DNA of 64,000 nt from DATLLN01 sp963809205 (GTDB taxonomy: Bacteria > Actinomycetota > Thermoleophilia > Gaiellales > JAICJC01), in contig CAWEIS010000025.1 in NCBI GenBank assembly GCA_963809205.1, positions 310,001 through 374,000 of the forward strand, read 5' to 3'. The notes beneath the pieces were generated by a model. It was not told the origin of the DNA. It made no database searches and saw nothing but the letters and a program-made list of their open reading frames with translations. A program made the position numbers and the translations under genes. Shown one piece after another: positions 7,844 through 15,910 of the stretch; position 1 is the stretch's first letter; each line of letters opens with the position of its first letter.

Positions 7844-8664
7844 TCCTCGACTACCACATGCACCTGGTCGACGACGACGACCCGTACACCGACGAGATCC
7901 TGTCCGAGGACCGGGTCGGGGAGTACGTCACGGCCGCGGAGCGGGCGGCGGTCGACGAGATCGGGTTCACCGATCATGTCTTCCGGTTCACGGTCGCCCG
8001 TGACTGGCTCGACCATCCGCTGTGGACGGCCGACGGCGTCAACGACCTGGCGGCCTACCACGGCTGCGTCAGCGCCGCGCGCGATGCCGGGATGCCGGTC
8101 AAGGTGGGTCTGGAGGTGGACTACCTGGATGGGCGTGAGGATGCCATCCGGGCGGCGCTCGACCCGTTCCAGTGGGACTTTCTGCTCGGCTCTGTGCACT
8201 GGATCGATGGGCTGGCGGTCGACTGGGATGCGGCGCCGGTCTGGGAACGGTACGCCGCCGCCCAGGTCTGGGAGATGTACGTCGACGCGCTGTGCGCAGC
8301 GGCGCAGAGCGGGATCTACGACTCGATGGCACACCCCGACCTGGTCAAGGTGTTCGGGAACCGTCCAGACCCCAAGCCTCTGCACCTCTACGAGCGGATC
8401 GCCGACTGTTTCCAGGCGGCGGGCGTCTGCGCCGAGGTGTCGACGGGCGGGTTCGGCAACGCGCTGCAGGAGATTTACCCGGACCCGGAGCTGCTCGTCA
8501 TGTTCTGCGAGCGCGGCGTGCCGGTGACGCTCGGCTCCGACGCCCACGGGCCGGGCGAGGTCGGAGGGCTGTTCGACGAGGCGCTGGCCGTGCTCCGCGG
8601 TGCCGGCTACGGCTCGATCACGCGCTTCGACCGGCGCGAGCGGACGCAGGTGGAGATCCCGTGA
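7840..8664 (+). CDS. PHP-domain phosphoesterase (histidinol-phosphatase type)
   Basis: This 274-residue metallo-phosphoesterase has PHP metal-binding motifs: HMH near the N-terminus (LDYHMHLVDD), FTDHVF, the EVDYLDG strand, GSVHWIDG, MAHPDLVK and a C-terminal GSDAHGP. The fold and length match HisK-type histidinol-phosphatases, so it may dephosphorylate histidinol phosphate or another small phosphate ester. It overlaps ispD and ispF by four bases on each side, so all three are translated together although no MEP step needs a PHP enzyme. The exact substrate cannot be read from the sequence. Confidence 0.85.
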   Translation: MILDYHMHLVDDDDPYTDEILSEDRVGEYVTAAERAAVDEIGFTDHVFRFTVARDWLDHPLWTADGVNDLAAYHGCVSAARDAGMPVKVGLEVDYLDGREDAIRAALDPFQWDFLLGSVHWIDGLAVDWDAAPVWERYAAAQVWEMYVDALCAAAQSGIYDSMAHPDLVKVFGNRPDPKPLHLYERIADCFQAAGVCAEVSTGGFGNALQEIYPDPELLVMFCERGVPVTLGSDAHGPGEVGGLFDEALAVLRGAGYGSITRFDRRERTQVEIP

Positions 8665-9146
8665 CCGACGACCTGCGGGTGGGGGCCGGGTTCGACGCCC
8701 ATGCGTTCGAGGACGGGCGGCGGCTGGTGCTGGCCGGCGTCGAGATCGAGCACCCCCGGGGACTGATCGGCCACTCGGATGCCGACCTGGTTGCGCATGC
8801 GGTCACGGACGCCCTGCTCGGTGCCGCCGGCCGCGAGGACATCGGCCACCTGTTCCCGTCCGACGACGCGGCGCTCGATGGCGCGTCCAGCATCGACCTG
8901 CTCGCCCGCGTCTGGGGGGAGCTGGCGGACGGCGGCTGGGCGATCGTCAACGTGGACGCGCTCGTGATCATGCAGGAGCCGCGGATCGCGCCCTACAGGG
9001 CCGCGATGCGCGAGGCGCTGTCGGCGGCACTCGCAACGGACGTCGAGCGGGTGACGGTGCGCGCGTCCACCACCGACCGGCTGGGGTTCACCGGGCGCGG
9101 CGAAGGCGCTGCCTGTCAGGCGGTGGCGCTGCTGCGGACGCCGTGA
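8661..9146 (+). CDS. ispF: 2-C-methyl-D-erythritol 2,4-cyclodiphosphate synthase
   Basis: This 161-residue enzyme cyclises CDP-methylerythritol phosphate, releasing CMP, in the MEP pathway. The metal ligands are visible in GFDAHAF and in GHSDADLVAHAVTDALLGA, and the C-terminal TTDRLGFTGRGEG segment matches the family. It starts with the GTG of a GTGA overlap with the PHP gene and ends in a TGATG overlap with the HAD gene. It is full length. Confidence 0.95.
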   Translation: MTDDLRVGAGFDAHAFEDGRRLVLAGVEIEHPRGLIGHSDADLVAHAVTDALLGAAGREDIGHLFPSDDAALDGASSIDLLARVWGELADGGWAIVNVDALVIMQEPRIAPYRAAMREALSAALATDVERVTVRASTTDRLGFTGRGEGAACQAVALLRTP

Positions 9147-9829
9147 TGGGCGTGGTGTCGTTCGACCTCGACGGCACGCTGTGGGACTTCTCGCCAATGA
9201 TGGACGGCGCGATCGCCGCGGCCATCGCCTCGCTGGAGGAGCGCGAGCCCGAGCTGGCCGGCCGGCTGACCGTCGCGGCGCTGCACGAGCAGCGGCGTCT
9301 GACCGGGCTGCGGCACGAGGGTACGCTCGAGGAGCTGCGCCGCATCTCGCTGCACAACGCGCTGATCGAGCTCGGCCGCGACGACCGCGCGCTCGCGGAG
9401 TGGATGGCCGACGAGCTGCTGCAGGCTCGTGCCGACGTCGTCGTCCTGCACGACGACGTCGAGCCCGCCGTCGGCCGGCTGATCGAGGACGGCCACCTGG
9501 TCGGCGCGATCACGAACGGCAACTTCCCGTTCGACCGACTGGCGCTGGCAGCGCACTTCTCGTTCGTCGTGCACGCCGAGCAGGCCGGCGGCGCCAAGCC
9601 GGGGCCCGAGCCGTTCGCGGAGGCGGTGCGGCTGACCGGCGGCGACCCGCAGCGGTGGGTGCACGTCGGCGATGAGCTGCCGCTCGACATCGGCGGGGCA
9701 CATGCCTACGGGATGCGCGCGGTGTGGCTGAACCGCTACGGCGAGGCGAACGGCGGCGAGCACGTCCCGGACGCCGAGATCGCCTCGCTCGACGAGCTAC
9801 CCGGAGTCGTCGCCCGGCTTCTCGGGTGA
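9146..9829 (+). CDS. HAD-superfamily hydrolase
   Basis: This 227-residue protein has the four HAD motifs: FDLDGTLWD (nucleophile Asp8 by this start), AITNGN (motif II), the AKPGPEPF lysine region (motif III) and VGDELPLDIGGA (motif IV). The helical cap between motifs I and II suits a small-metabolite phosphatase of the haloacid dehalogenase or phosphoglycolate type. It is coupled to ispF by a TGATG overlap. It is the last gene before the conserved housekeeping order breaks. Its 3' end overlaps the convergent stress-protein gene by 33 bases. Confidence 0.85.
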   Translation: MGVVSFDLDGTLWDFSPMMDGAIAAAIASLEEREPELAGRLTVAALHEQRRLTGLRHEGTLEELRRISLHNALIELGRDDRALAEWMADELLQARADVVVLHDDVEPAVGRLIEDGHLVGAITNGNFPFDRLALAAHFSFVVHAEQAGGAKPGPEPFAEAVRLTGGDPQRWVHVGDELPLDIGGAHAYGMRAVWLNRYGEANGGEHVPDAEIASLDELPGVVARLLG

Positions 9830-10255
9830 CTCCGGCACCATCAGCACCGGGCAGGGCGCATGGCGCAGGACGCCGCCGGCCACGCTGCCGTAGAGCGCGC
9901 TCTTGAGCGCACCCCAGCCGTGGGAGCCGATGACGATCATCCGGGCGTTGCGCTCGGCGGCGACATCGCAGATGGAACCTGCGGCGTCGCCCTCGCGGAG
10001 ATCGGTCTCGACCGTCACGCCGAGCTCCTTCGCGCGGTCGGCCGCGTCGCCGAGTGTGGTCTCAGCCACCTTGCGCTCGGCGTCGATCAGATCGGTCGTC
10101 GCGATGCTGGCGTAGGGCAGGCCGAAGTCTCCGACCGGGATCTGCCAGGCGGTGACCACGACGACCGTATCGCCGGTGGCCCGGGCCAGATCGAGGCCCG
10201 CGTCGACGGCACGCTTGGCGAGCTCGGAGCCGTCGGTTGCGATCACGGTTGTCAT
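9797..10255 (-). CDS. universal stress protein (UspA family)
   Basis: A single UspA domain of 152 residues. The N-terminus TTVIATDGSELAKRAVD and the C-terminal ATP-binding loop IGSHGWGALKSALYGS with the following APCPVLMVP strand identify the ATP-binding type of the family. I chose the ATG that begins MTTVIATDG; a start four codons upstream is possible. The 3' end overlaps the HAD gene on the other strand. Confidence 0.9.
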   Translation of the reverse strand: MTTVIATDGSELAKRAVDAGLDLARATGDTVVVVTAWQIPVGDFGLPYASIATTDLIDAERKVAETTLGDAADRAKELGVTVETDLREGDAAGSICDVAAERNARMIVIGSHGWGALKSALYGSVAGGVLRHAPCPVLMVPESPEKPGDDSG

Positions 10256-10278
10256 CGCGCGTAGCATACTGGGCCGAG

Positions 10279-11045
10279 TTGAGCAGGATCGCCGCCATCC
10301 GCGAGGTCGCCGGCCGGCTGCTGCCCGGCCGTGGCGCGACCGCTGTGGGGCGGATGCGCACCGGCGGATCGACCGAGGTGTACCGGCTTCGCCGCGGACC
10401 TCACATGCTGTTCCTGCGTCTCGCAGAGGAGGATGGCGAGTCGATGGCCGCGGAGGCCTGGGTGCACGGCGAGCTGCGCCGCCTGGGCGCCTCGGTGCCC
10501 GAGGTCGTCGCGGTGGACGACGATCGGCTGCTGGGCCGCTCCTTCATGGTGACGACGGCGATGCCCGGGCGGCCGGTCCCGCCGGAGCGCCCGCCGGCCG
10601 CCGCCGTGATCGCGGCCGGGCGCGACCTGGCGCTGATCGGCTCGATCGCGGTCGAGGGCACCGGATTCGTCCGCCGCACCGGTGCCGTGCCGCCGCTCCG
10701 GGGGCGTGATGGAGGAGGCCCCGCCGTGCTCGCGCACGGCGACTTCGACCCGACCCACGTATTCGCGGCTCGCGGCAAGTATGCGGGCATCATCGACTTC
10801 GGCGAGATCCGCGGCGCTCCCCCCTGTACGACGTCGCGCACTGGGCGCTGTATGCGCCTCCGGATCACCTGCTCGCCGGCTACGCCCAGGTCGCGCCGCT
10901 GCCCGGCGATCACGAGCGGATCGTCGCCCGGCTCTCGATCGAGATCGGCAACGACATCCTCGGACGGATCGCCGGTCGTGGCAACAAGTCCTACGAAAGT
11001 GTTCTCCGCGTGGGCATCGCGCGCGCCGAGGCGGCACTACGGTAG
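10279..11045 (+). pseudogene. aminoglycoside-phosphotransferase-like kinase, frameshifted
   Basis: The first frame encodes an APH-type small-molecule kinase: TGGSTEVYRL (nucleotide loop), FLRLAEEDGE, the catalytic loop VLAHGDFDPTHVF and the metal site GIIDFGEIRGAP. At the run of six Cs at 10819-10824 the frame is lost. One extra base there restores it as LYDVAHWALYAPPDHLLAG, and the product then runs on to the stop at 11043-11045. The restored protein is about 255 residues. Either a base was lost in sequencing or the gene is a recent pseudogene. The start is uncertain: TTG codons at 10237, 10249 and 10279 are all in frame. Its end overlaps mutY by 9 bases. Confidence 0.7.
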
Positions 11046-11810
11046 CGTCGCCGTGCCCGCGTCCACGGCCGCCAGCCCGTCGGAGACGAGCGCGGCCAGC
11101 GCCTCGCCGTCCACGTCGTCGACCGGGATCCGGCCCTCCGCGGCGAGCCGCTTGAGCAGCGTGCTGCGGCGCTGGCGGAACGAACCCTCGAACCGCGATT
11201 GCCTGCGCAGCGGCGCGAACGTCATCCCGCGCGACGGGCAGCCGGCCGCGAGTGGGCAGGCGTCACACCGCGGGCGGCGAGCGATGCAGACCTCGCGGCC
11301 CAAGTCGAACAGCGCCTGGTTCCACTCGTAGGCGAGCCCGGGCGGCGGCTCCAGTTCCGGCCGGCCGATGCGCTCGAGGACACGGCGGGCGTTGGTGTCC
11401 GGCGCGGCGACCTGCTCGCCGAACGCGAAGCAGGCGATCGCCGCCGCCGTGTACGGACCGACGCCGGGCAGGGTGCGCAGCTCCGCCCGCTCACGCGGGA
11501 ACCCGCCGCGCTCGACGACCGCTGCCGCGCAGCGGTGCAGGTTGACTGCGCGCCGGTTGTATCCCAGCCCGTCCCATTCGCGGATCACATCCGCGACCTC
11601 GGCTGCGGCGAGCGGCTCGACGGCCGGCCACCGCTCCAGCCAGCGGAGATAGCGCGGCAGGACGCGGGGCACCTGCGTCTGCTGCAGCATCATCTCTGAC
11701 ACGAGGATGGCGTACGGGTCGTGCGTGTGCCGCCAGGGCAGATCGCGCTTGCTCTGGCCATACCAGGCCAAAATCGCGTCCTGCGTCGTCTCCACGCTGG
11801 CGGCCGTCAC
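11037..11810 (-). CDS. mutY: A/G-specific adenine glycosylase MutY (short form)
   Basis: This 257-residue protein removes adenine mispaired with 8-oxoguanine or G. It has SEMMLQQTQV with the catalytic glutamate, the helix-hairpin-helix LPGVGPYTAAAI, the catalytic aspartate in APDTNARRVL, and the iron-sulfur cluster cysteines spaced C-x6-C-x2-C-x5-C (CIARRPRCDACPLAAGC). It lacks the C-terminal NUDIX-like domain that recognises 8-oxoG in longer MutY proteins, as is common in actinobacteria. The start is the GTG at 11810. Confidence 0.92.
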   Translation of the reverse strand: MTAASVETTQDAILAWYGQSKRDLPWRHTHDPYAILVSEMMLQQTQVPRVLPRYLRWLERWPAVEPLAAAEVADVIREWDGLGYNRRAVNLHRCAAAVVERGGFPRERAELRTLPGVGPYTAAAIACFAFGEQVAAPDTNARRVLERIGRPELEPPPGLAYEWNQALFDLGREVCIARRPRCDACPLAAGCPSRGMTFAPLRRQSRFEGSFRQRRSTLLKRLAAEGRIPVDDVDGEALAALVSDGLAAVDAGTATLP

Positions 11811-11859
11811 GGGAGCACGCTACCGCTCATGGCGCGGGGTTTGGCGGGATACTGACGCG

Positions 11860-14712
11860 ATGGGCCTGCCGACCGGCACTGTCACCCTGCTCTTCACCGA
11901 CATCGTCGGGTCGACTGCGCTGCTGCACGAGATCGGCGATGCCTACAGCGAGGCGCTCGACACACACCGCGAGGCGCTGCGGGCGGCGTTCGCCGACCAC
12001 GGGGGCGCAGAGGTGGGCACCCAGGGCGACGGCTTCTTCGTCGCGTTCAGCCGGGCATCCGATGCGTTCGCCGCAGCACGTCAGGGCCAGCACGCTCTGA
12101 CCGACCCGGTGCGTGTGCGGATGGGCTTGCACACGGGCGAGCCGCAGCTGGCGGGTGACGACTACGTCGGCCTCGACGTGCACCGCGCCGCGCGGATCGC
12201 GGCCGCCGCGAATGCCGGGCAGGTGGTGCTTTCGCAGCGCACCCGCGATCTGCTCGAGGACGCCGACGTCACGTACCTGGGCATCCACCGGCTGAAGGAT
12301 GTCGGCGAGATGCGCCTCTACCAGGCTGGGCATGCCGAGTTCCCGCCCGTCAACAGCCTCAGCCGCACCAACCTGCCGGCCACGCTCGTCCATCCCATCG
12401 GCCGCGACGCTGCCATCGCGGACATCCTGAGGATGGTTCGCGACGAAGGGGCCCGGCTGGTCACGATCACAGGGCCGGGCGGCATCGGCAAGACGACGCT
12501 CGGGCTGGAGATCGCCGCCGAGCTGCAGCCGGCCGATGGCCAGGATGGGACGTGGTTCGTCGACCTCTCGCAGGTCGCTGACCCATCGCTGGTCGCCGCC
12601 GCCGTTGCCGCGGCGGTGGGTGCCTCCGGCGATCCCGCGGATCACCTCCGCGACCGCCGCGCGGTGCTGCTGCTCGACAACGTCGAGCAGGTGGTGGAGG
12701 CCGGCCCATGGGTTGCGCAGCTGCTGGAGGTGTGCCCGGGCATCACGGCGGTCGTGACCAGCCGTGAGGCGTTGCGGCTGCGCACCGAGCGCGAGTACCC
12801 GCTCGACGCCCTCACCGAGACGGCGGCGGCAGAGGTCTTCCGGGATCGGGTGCGGGCGATGCAGCCAGGATTCGACGCCGACCCCGAGCGCGTCGCCGAG
12901 ATCTGCCGGCGGCTGGATGGGATCCCCCTCGCCATCGAGCTGGCCGCGGCCCGCGTGCGTGTCCTCGGCGTCGACGGACTGCTTCGCAGGCTCGACTCGC
13001 GTCTGCAGCTGCTCACCGGCGGCGCACGCGACCTGCCCGAGCGCCAGCGGACGCTCCAGACCACGATCGCCTGGAGCCACGACCTCCTGTCCGACGCGGA
13101 GCGCGACCTCTTCGCGCGGCTTGCGGTGTTCGCCGGCGGCTGGACGCTCGATGCCGCCGAGCAGGTCTGCGGTGCCGACCTGGACACGCTGACGGCGCTG
13201 GTCGACCGCAGTCTGGTGCGCACGGCGGACGGACGCTTCTCCATGTTCGAGACGATCCGGGAGTTCGCGCTCGCCCGGCTGGCGGACCGCTCGGACGCGG
13301 ACGCCGTCCACGGGGAGCATGCCAGCTACTACCTGGCGCTCGCCCGGGACGCCGCGCCGGGGTTGTACGGCGCCGACCAGCCGGCCAGGCTCGAGCAGCT
13401 CTCCACGGAGTACGAGAACCTCCGGTCGGCACTCGCCTGGTGCTCGGCCATACCGGAGCGTGCCCCGGCCGGCCTGGCGATCGCCTCAGACCTGGGGCTG
13501 TACTGGTTCGTCCGCGGCCTCTACCAGGAGGGGCTGCGCTGGCTCGACCCGCTGCTCGACGCGACCGAGGCCGAGCGCACGCCGGAGCGCGCGGGCGCGC
13601 TGTGGGCGGCGGGATTGCTCGCCACGCTGTCGGGTGACGAGGCGGCCGCGCCGGTGCGATTGGGGGAGTGCGCCGAGCTCGCGCAGGCGATCGGCGACTA
13701 TTCGCGCCTCGCCCGGTCGCGCGACGTGCTCGGCCTGCTGGCATTCTTCGGGAACCAACCGCAGGAGGCGCGCCGCCTGCTGGAGCAGAGCATCGCCCTG
13801 GCCCGACAGGCGGACGATGCGTGGTGCCTCGCCGACGCCCTCGGGACGGTCGCGTCGATCTACCCACTGCTGGGCGAGTTCGCAGCGGTGCGGGTGACCG
13901 TGCACGAGGCGCTCGCCATCGCGCGTCGGAACGACGATCTCCAGGGGGTGCGGATGGCGCTGTTCGCCGAGGCGCTCGCGCGGTACCGGCTCGGCGACCT
14001 CGCGGCGGCGCGGAGGGATGCCACCGACGGGCTCGCGATCTGCCGCGAGATCGGCGATCGCTGGTTCGTCTCGTACTTCCTCTGGTTGCTCTCGCTCGAG
14101 GCAACGGCACGCGGTGACCGAGAGCACGCCGGCGAGTTCGCCCTCGAGGGCCTGGAACGCGCCCGCGATCTGGAGGCGCCACTGCTTCTGGTGTGCGCGC
14201 TCGAAGCGCTCGCAGCCGTCCACCGGGACGCCGGGGATCTCGAGGAAGCCGCTCGCCTACTGGACGAAGCCGACCAACTCGGCGGCGCAGTCGGCGTTCC
14301 GGGCTCGTATCACTCGACAGTGCTGACGATGCGGGCCGGCCTGGCCGTCACCCGAGGCGAAGCCGAGCGTGCGGTCGGCCTGGCCCAGCGGGCCATCGAC
14401 CGCGCGCGCGAGGTCGGCGACCCATGGGCGATCGCGCGCGCCCTGACCGCTCGCGCCGCGGCGGGATCGGCGACCGCCGAAGCCGACGCCTGGAACGCGC
14501 TGGCTGGCCAGGTCCAGCTGGGTGACCTGCTCGGCGCCGCATCGACGCTCGATGTCCTCTCCGGGTTCGCGGAGTCGCCGACATCTCAGCGTCGAGCGGC
14601 GGCAGCCGCGACCCTGCGTCTGCGGGCAGGTGCCGCAGATGCGGACACGGTCGAGTCCGCCGACGAGTTCGCCGGGATCCAGCTCGCCGACATCCCCGCG
14701 GCCGTGCGCTGA
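11860..14712 (+). CDS. cyclase-domain/NB-ARC-like ATPase with TPR-type repeats
   Basis: A 950-residue signalling protein. Residues 1-165 form a class III nucleotide cyclase domain (LLFTDIVGSTALL and GTQGDGFFVAFS carry the metal aspartates). A P-loop ATPase follows at about 190-430 (TGPGGIGKTTLG; LLLDNVEQV), then a long alpha-helical region of tetratricopeptide type to the end. The transition-state asparagine of the usual N-x3-R motif is histidine here (DVHRAARI) and the substrate-specifying lysine is not evident, so cyclase activity is doubtful. No LuxR domain is present. A GATACT hexamer six bases before the ATG suggests a leaderless transcript. Confidence 0.85.
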   Translation: MGLPTGTVTLLFTDIVGSTALLHEIGDAYSEALDTHREALRAAFADHGGAEVGTQGDGFFVAFSRASDAFAAARQGQHALTDPVRVRMGLHTGEPQLAGDDYVGLDVHRAARIAAAANAGQVVLSQRTRDLLEDADVTYLGIHRLKDVGEMRLYQAGHAEFPPVNSLSRTNLPATLVHPIGRDAAIADILRMVRDEGARLVTITGPGGIGKTTLGLEIAAELQPADGQDGTWFVDLSQVADPSLVAAAVAAAVGASGDPADHLRDRRAVLLLDNVEQVVEAGPWVAQLLEVCPGITAVVTSREALRLRTEREYPLDALTETAAAEVFRDRVRAMQPGFDADPERVAEICRRLDGIPLAIELAAARVRVLGVDGLLRRLDSRLQLLTGGARDLPERQRTLQTTIAWSHDLLSDAERDLFARLAVFAGGWTLDAAEQVCGADLDTLTALVDRSLVRTADGRFSMFETIREFALARLADRSDADAVHGEHASYYLALARDAAPGLYGADQPARLEQLSTEYENLRSALAWCSAIPERAPAGLAIASDLGLYWFVRGLYQEGLRWLDPLLDATEAERTPERAGALWAAGLLATLSGDEAAAPVRLGECAELAQAIGDYSRLARSRDVLGLLAFFGNQPQEARRLLEQSIALARQADDAWCLADALGTVASIYPLLGEFAAVRVTVHEALAIARRNDDLQGVRMALFAEALARYRLGDLAAARRDATDGLAICREIGDRWFVSYFLWLLSLEATARGDREHAGEFALEGLERARDLEAPLLLVCALEALAAVHRDAGDLEEAARLLDEADQLGGAVGVPGSYHSTVLTMRAGLAVTRGEAERAVGLAQRAIDRAREVGDPWAIARALTARAAAGSATAEADAWNALAGQVQLGDLLGAASTLDVLSGFAESPTSQRRAAAAATLRLRAGAADADTVESADEFAGIQLADIPAAVR

Positions 14713-14713
14713 A

Positions 14714-15286
14714 CTAGGCGCCCGCGACCAGGCGTACCATCGCGTCGACCGACTGCTTGCGGGACAAACCCTGCCGGCGGACGAGTGACCGCCAGGTCTC
14801 GAAGTCGAGCGCGTGGCCGATCGCGGCACGGACCGCCTTGCGCCGCGGCCATCCGCGGAGCAGGGCGTCGGCGAGCTGGTGCATCGCCTGGGCCGTGCGG
14901 GCCATCTCCTCGGCGTGCGATGGAACGGAATTCATGTCGCGGAACAACACGACGAGGTCCGGCTCGACGCCCTCGTACCAGGCATACAGATCCGAGAGGA
15001 CACCGCGGAGCTGCTCCTCGGGTGCGTCGAGCTCCAGCCACCGGCCGAAGTCAGGCCGGGGGTGTGTTGCGCGCCAGTGGTTGGCGCAGGCGGCGAACAG
15101 CGCCGGCTCGTCGGGGAAGTGCGCGTAAACGGTGTGCCGCTCGACGCCCGCCCGCGAAGCGATCGCGGAGATCGTGGTCTGCGAGGAGCCAACCGACGTG
15201 TGCAGCTCGACGGCGGCCTCGACGATCCGCTGCCGGGTCTCCTCCTGGCGCTGCGCCCGCTTCTTGAGCTCGTACTTTCGATTCAT
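14714..15286 (-). CDS. TetR-family transcriptional regulator
   Basis: About 190 residues with an N-terminal helix-turn-helix (TRQRIVEAAVELH, then TTISAIASRAGVERHTVYAHF) and a helical ligand-binding domain. The ATG at 15286 was chosen because it follows a -10 box TACACT by 8 bases without a ribosome-binding site, so the mRNA is probably leaderless. It is divergent from the cupin gene. A palindrome over its own -10 box suggests that it represses itself and its neighbour. Confidence 0.88.
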   Translation of the reverse strand: MNRKYELKKRAQRQEETRQRIVEAAVELHTSVGSSQTTISAIASRAGVERHTVYAHFPDEPALFAACANHWRATHPRPDFGRWLELDAPEEQLRGVLSDLYAWYEGVEPDLVVLFRDMNSVPSHAEEMARTAQAMHQLADALLRGWPRRKAVRAAIGHALDFETWRSLVRRQGLSRKQSVDAMVRLVAGA

Positions 15287-15300
15287 TACACAGGAGTGTA
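15287..15300. promoter_or_regulatory. palindromic operator, probably for the TetR regulator
   Basis: TACACAGGAGTGTA is a perfect inverted repeat with 5-base arms (TACAC and GTGTA) and a 4-base centre. It directly abuts the tetR start codon and contains the tetR -10 box. A related half-site, ACTGTGTA, occurs at 15351-15358, just downstream of the cupin -10 box. Binding by this TetR protein is inferred from position. Confidence 0.55.
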
Positions 15301-15323
15301 CCGCGAATCTTGACATCCGCCAA
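15295..15323 (-). promoter_or_regulatory. tetR promoter
   Basis: On the minus strand TTGGCG (15323-15318) is followed after 17 bases by TACACT (15300-15295), with the ATG 8 bases further on. The boxes overlap the cupin promoter on the other strand, so only one direction can be occupied at a time. Confidence 0.5.
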
Positions 15324-15338
15324 TGGGTCTGCTAGAAA
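15310..15338 (+). promoter_or_regulatory. cupin gene promoter
   Basis: A perfect -35 box TTGACA (15310-15315) is followed after 17 bases by a -10 box TAGAAA (15333-15338). The expected transcription start is about 15345. The -35 box is 10 bases from the TetR palindrome and lies within the spacer of the opposing tetR promoter. Confidence 0.6.
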
Positions 15339-15377
15339 TGGTTGCACGCTACTGTGTATCGAAAAGGAGATGAGATC

Positions 15378-15812
15378 ATGCAGACGATCGACATTGACAA
15401 CTACGAGCTGATGACGATGGCCCCCGGCTTCCGGGTGGGCTTCCCGATCCACAGCGCCACCGGGTCGGCGAGCACGGCCACGGTGCTCTTCGAACTCGAC
15501 CCCGGCGCCGAGCTGGGCGTGCACACCGACAGCGCCGAGGAGCTCCTGGTCATCATGCAGGGCACCGGCGAGGCACGGGTCGGCGACGAGGTGGGAGTGG
15601 TCACGACCCACGACGTCGCTCTGGTGCCGCCGATGGCGCCGCACGGTCTGCGCAACATCGGCGACGACGTGCTGCGCGTGTTCGGCACGTTCTCGGCCTC
15701 GACCGTCGTCTCGACGTTCGAGCAGCCGTTCCAGCCGGGCGGGCCGGAGGTGGTCGTGATCGGCTCGCCGGTGCCGACTGCGGCGTACCTCAACCAGCCG
15801 GTGACGGCGTAG
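15378..15812 (+). CDS. cupin-domain protein
   Basis: A 144-residue single cupin domain. The first motif is approximated by LGVHTDSAEELLVIMQGTG and the second by VPPMAPHGLRNIGDDVLRV, giving the usual metal-binding histidines and glutamate. The ATG at 15378 follows AAGGAG at a good distance. The divergent TetR regulator and the strong, operator-flanked promoter suggest an inducible small-molecule enzyme or binding protein. The substrate is not known. Confidence 0.8.
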   Translation: MQTIDIDNYELMTMAPGFRVGFPIHSATGSASTATVLFELDPGAELGVHTDSAEELLVIMQGTGEARVGDEVGVVTTHDVALVPPMAPHGLRNIGDDVLRVFGTFSASTVVSTFEQPFQPGGPEVVVIGSPVPTAAYLNQPVTA

Positions 15813-15824
15813 GGCTGCACGTAG

Positions 15825-15882
15825 TGCCATCGGGGTCAAGAACCTCTGGCACCGGTGCCAGTGGTTCCTGACCCCAGTGGCA
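15825..15882. repeat. long palindrome with GGGGTCA/TGACCCC arms
   Basis: The core at 15832-15875 is a 44-base palindrome with 20 of 22 pairs matched, starting GGGGTCA and ending TGACCCC, centred on ACCGGT. Flanking TGCCA (15825-15829) and TGGCA (15878-15882) extend the pairing. It lies 3' of the cupin gene. The outer GGGGTCA element recurs in the palindromes at 52606-52642 and 63726-63758, so this looks like a repeat family and not only a terminator. Confidence 0.7.
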
Positions 15883-15910
15883 CATACCCAGGCGATGTAG
15901 GCTCGCCCGC

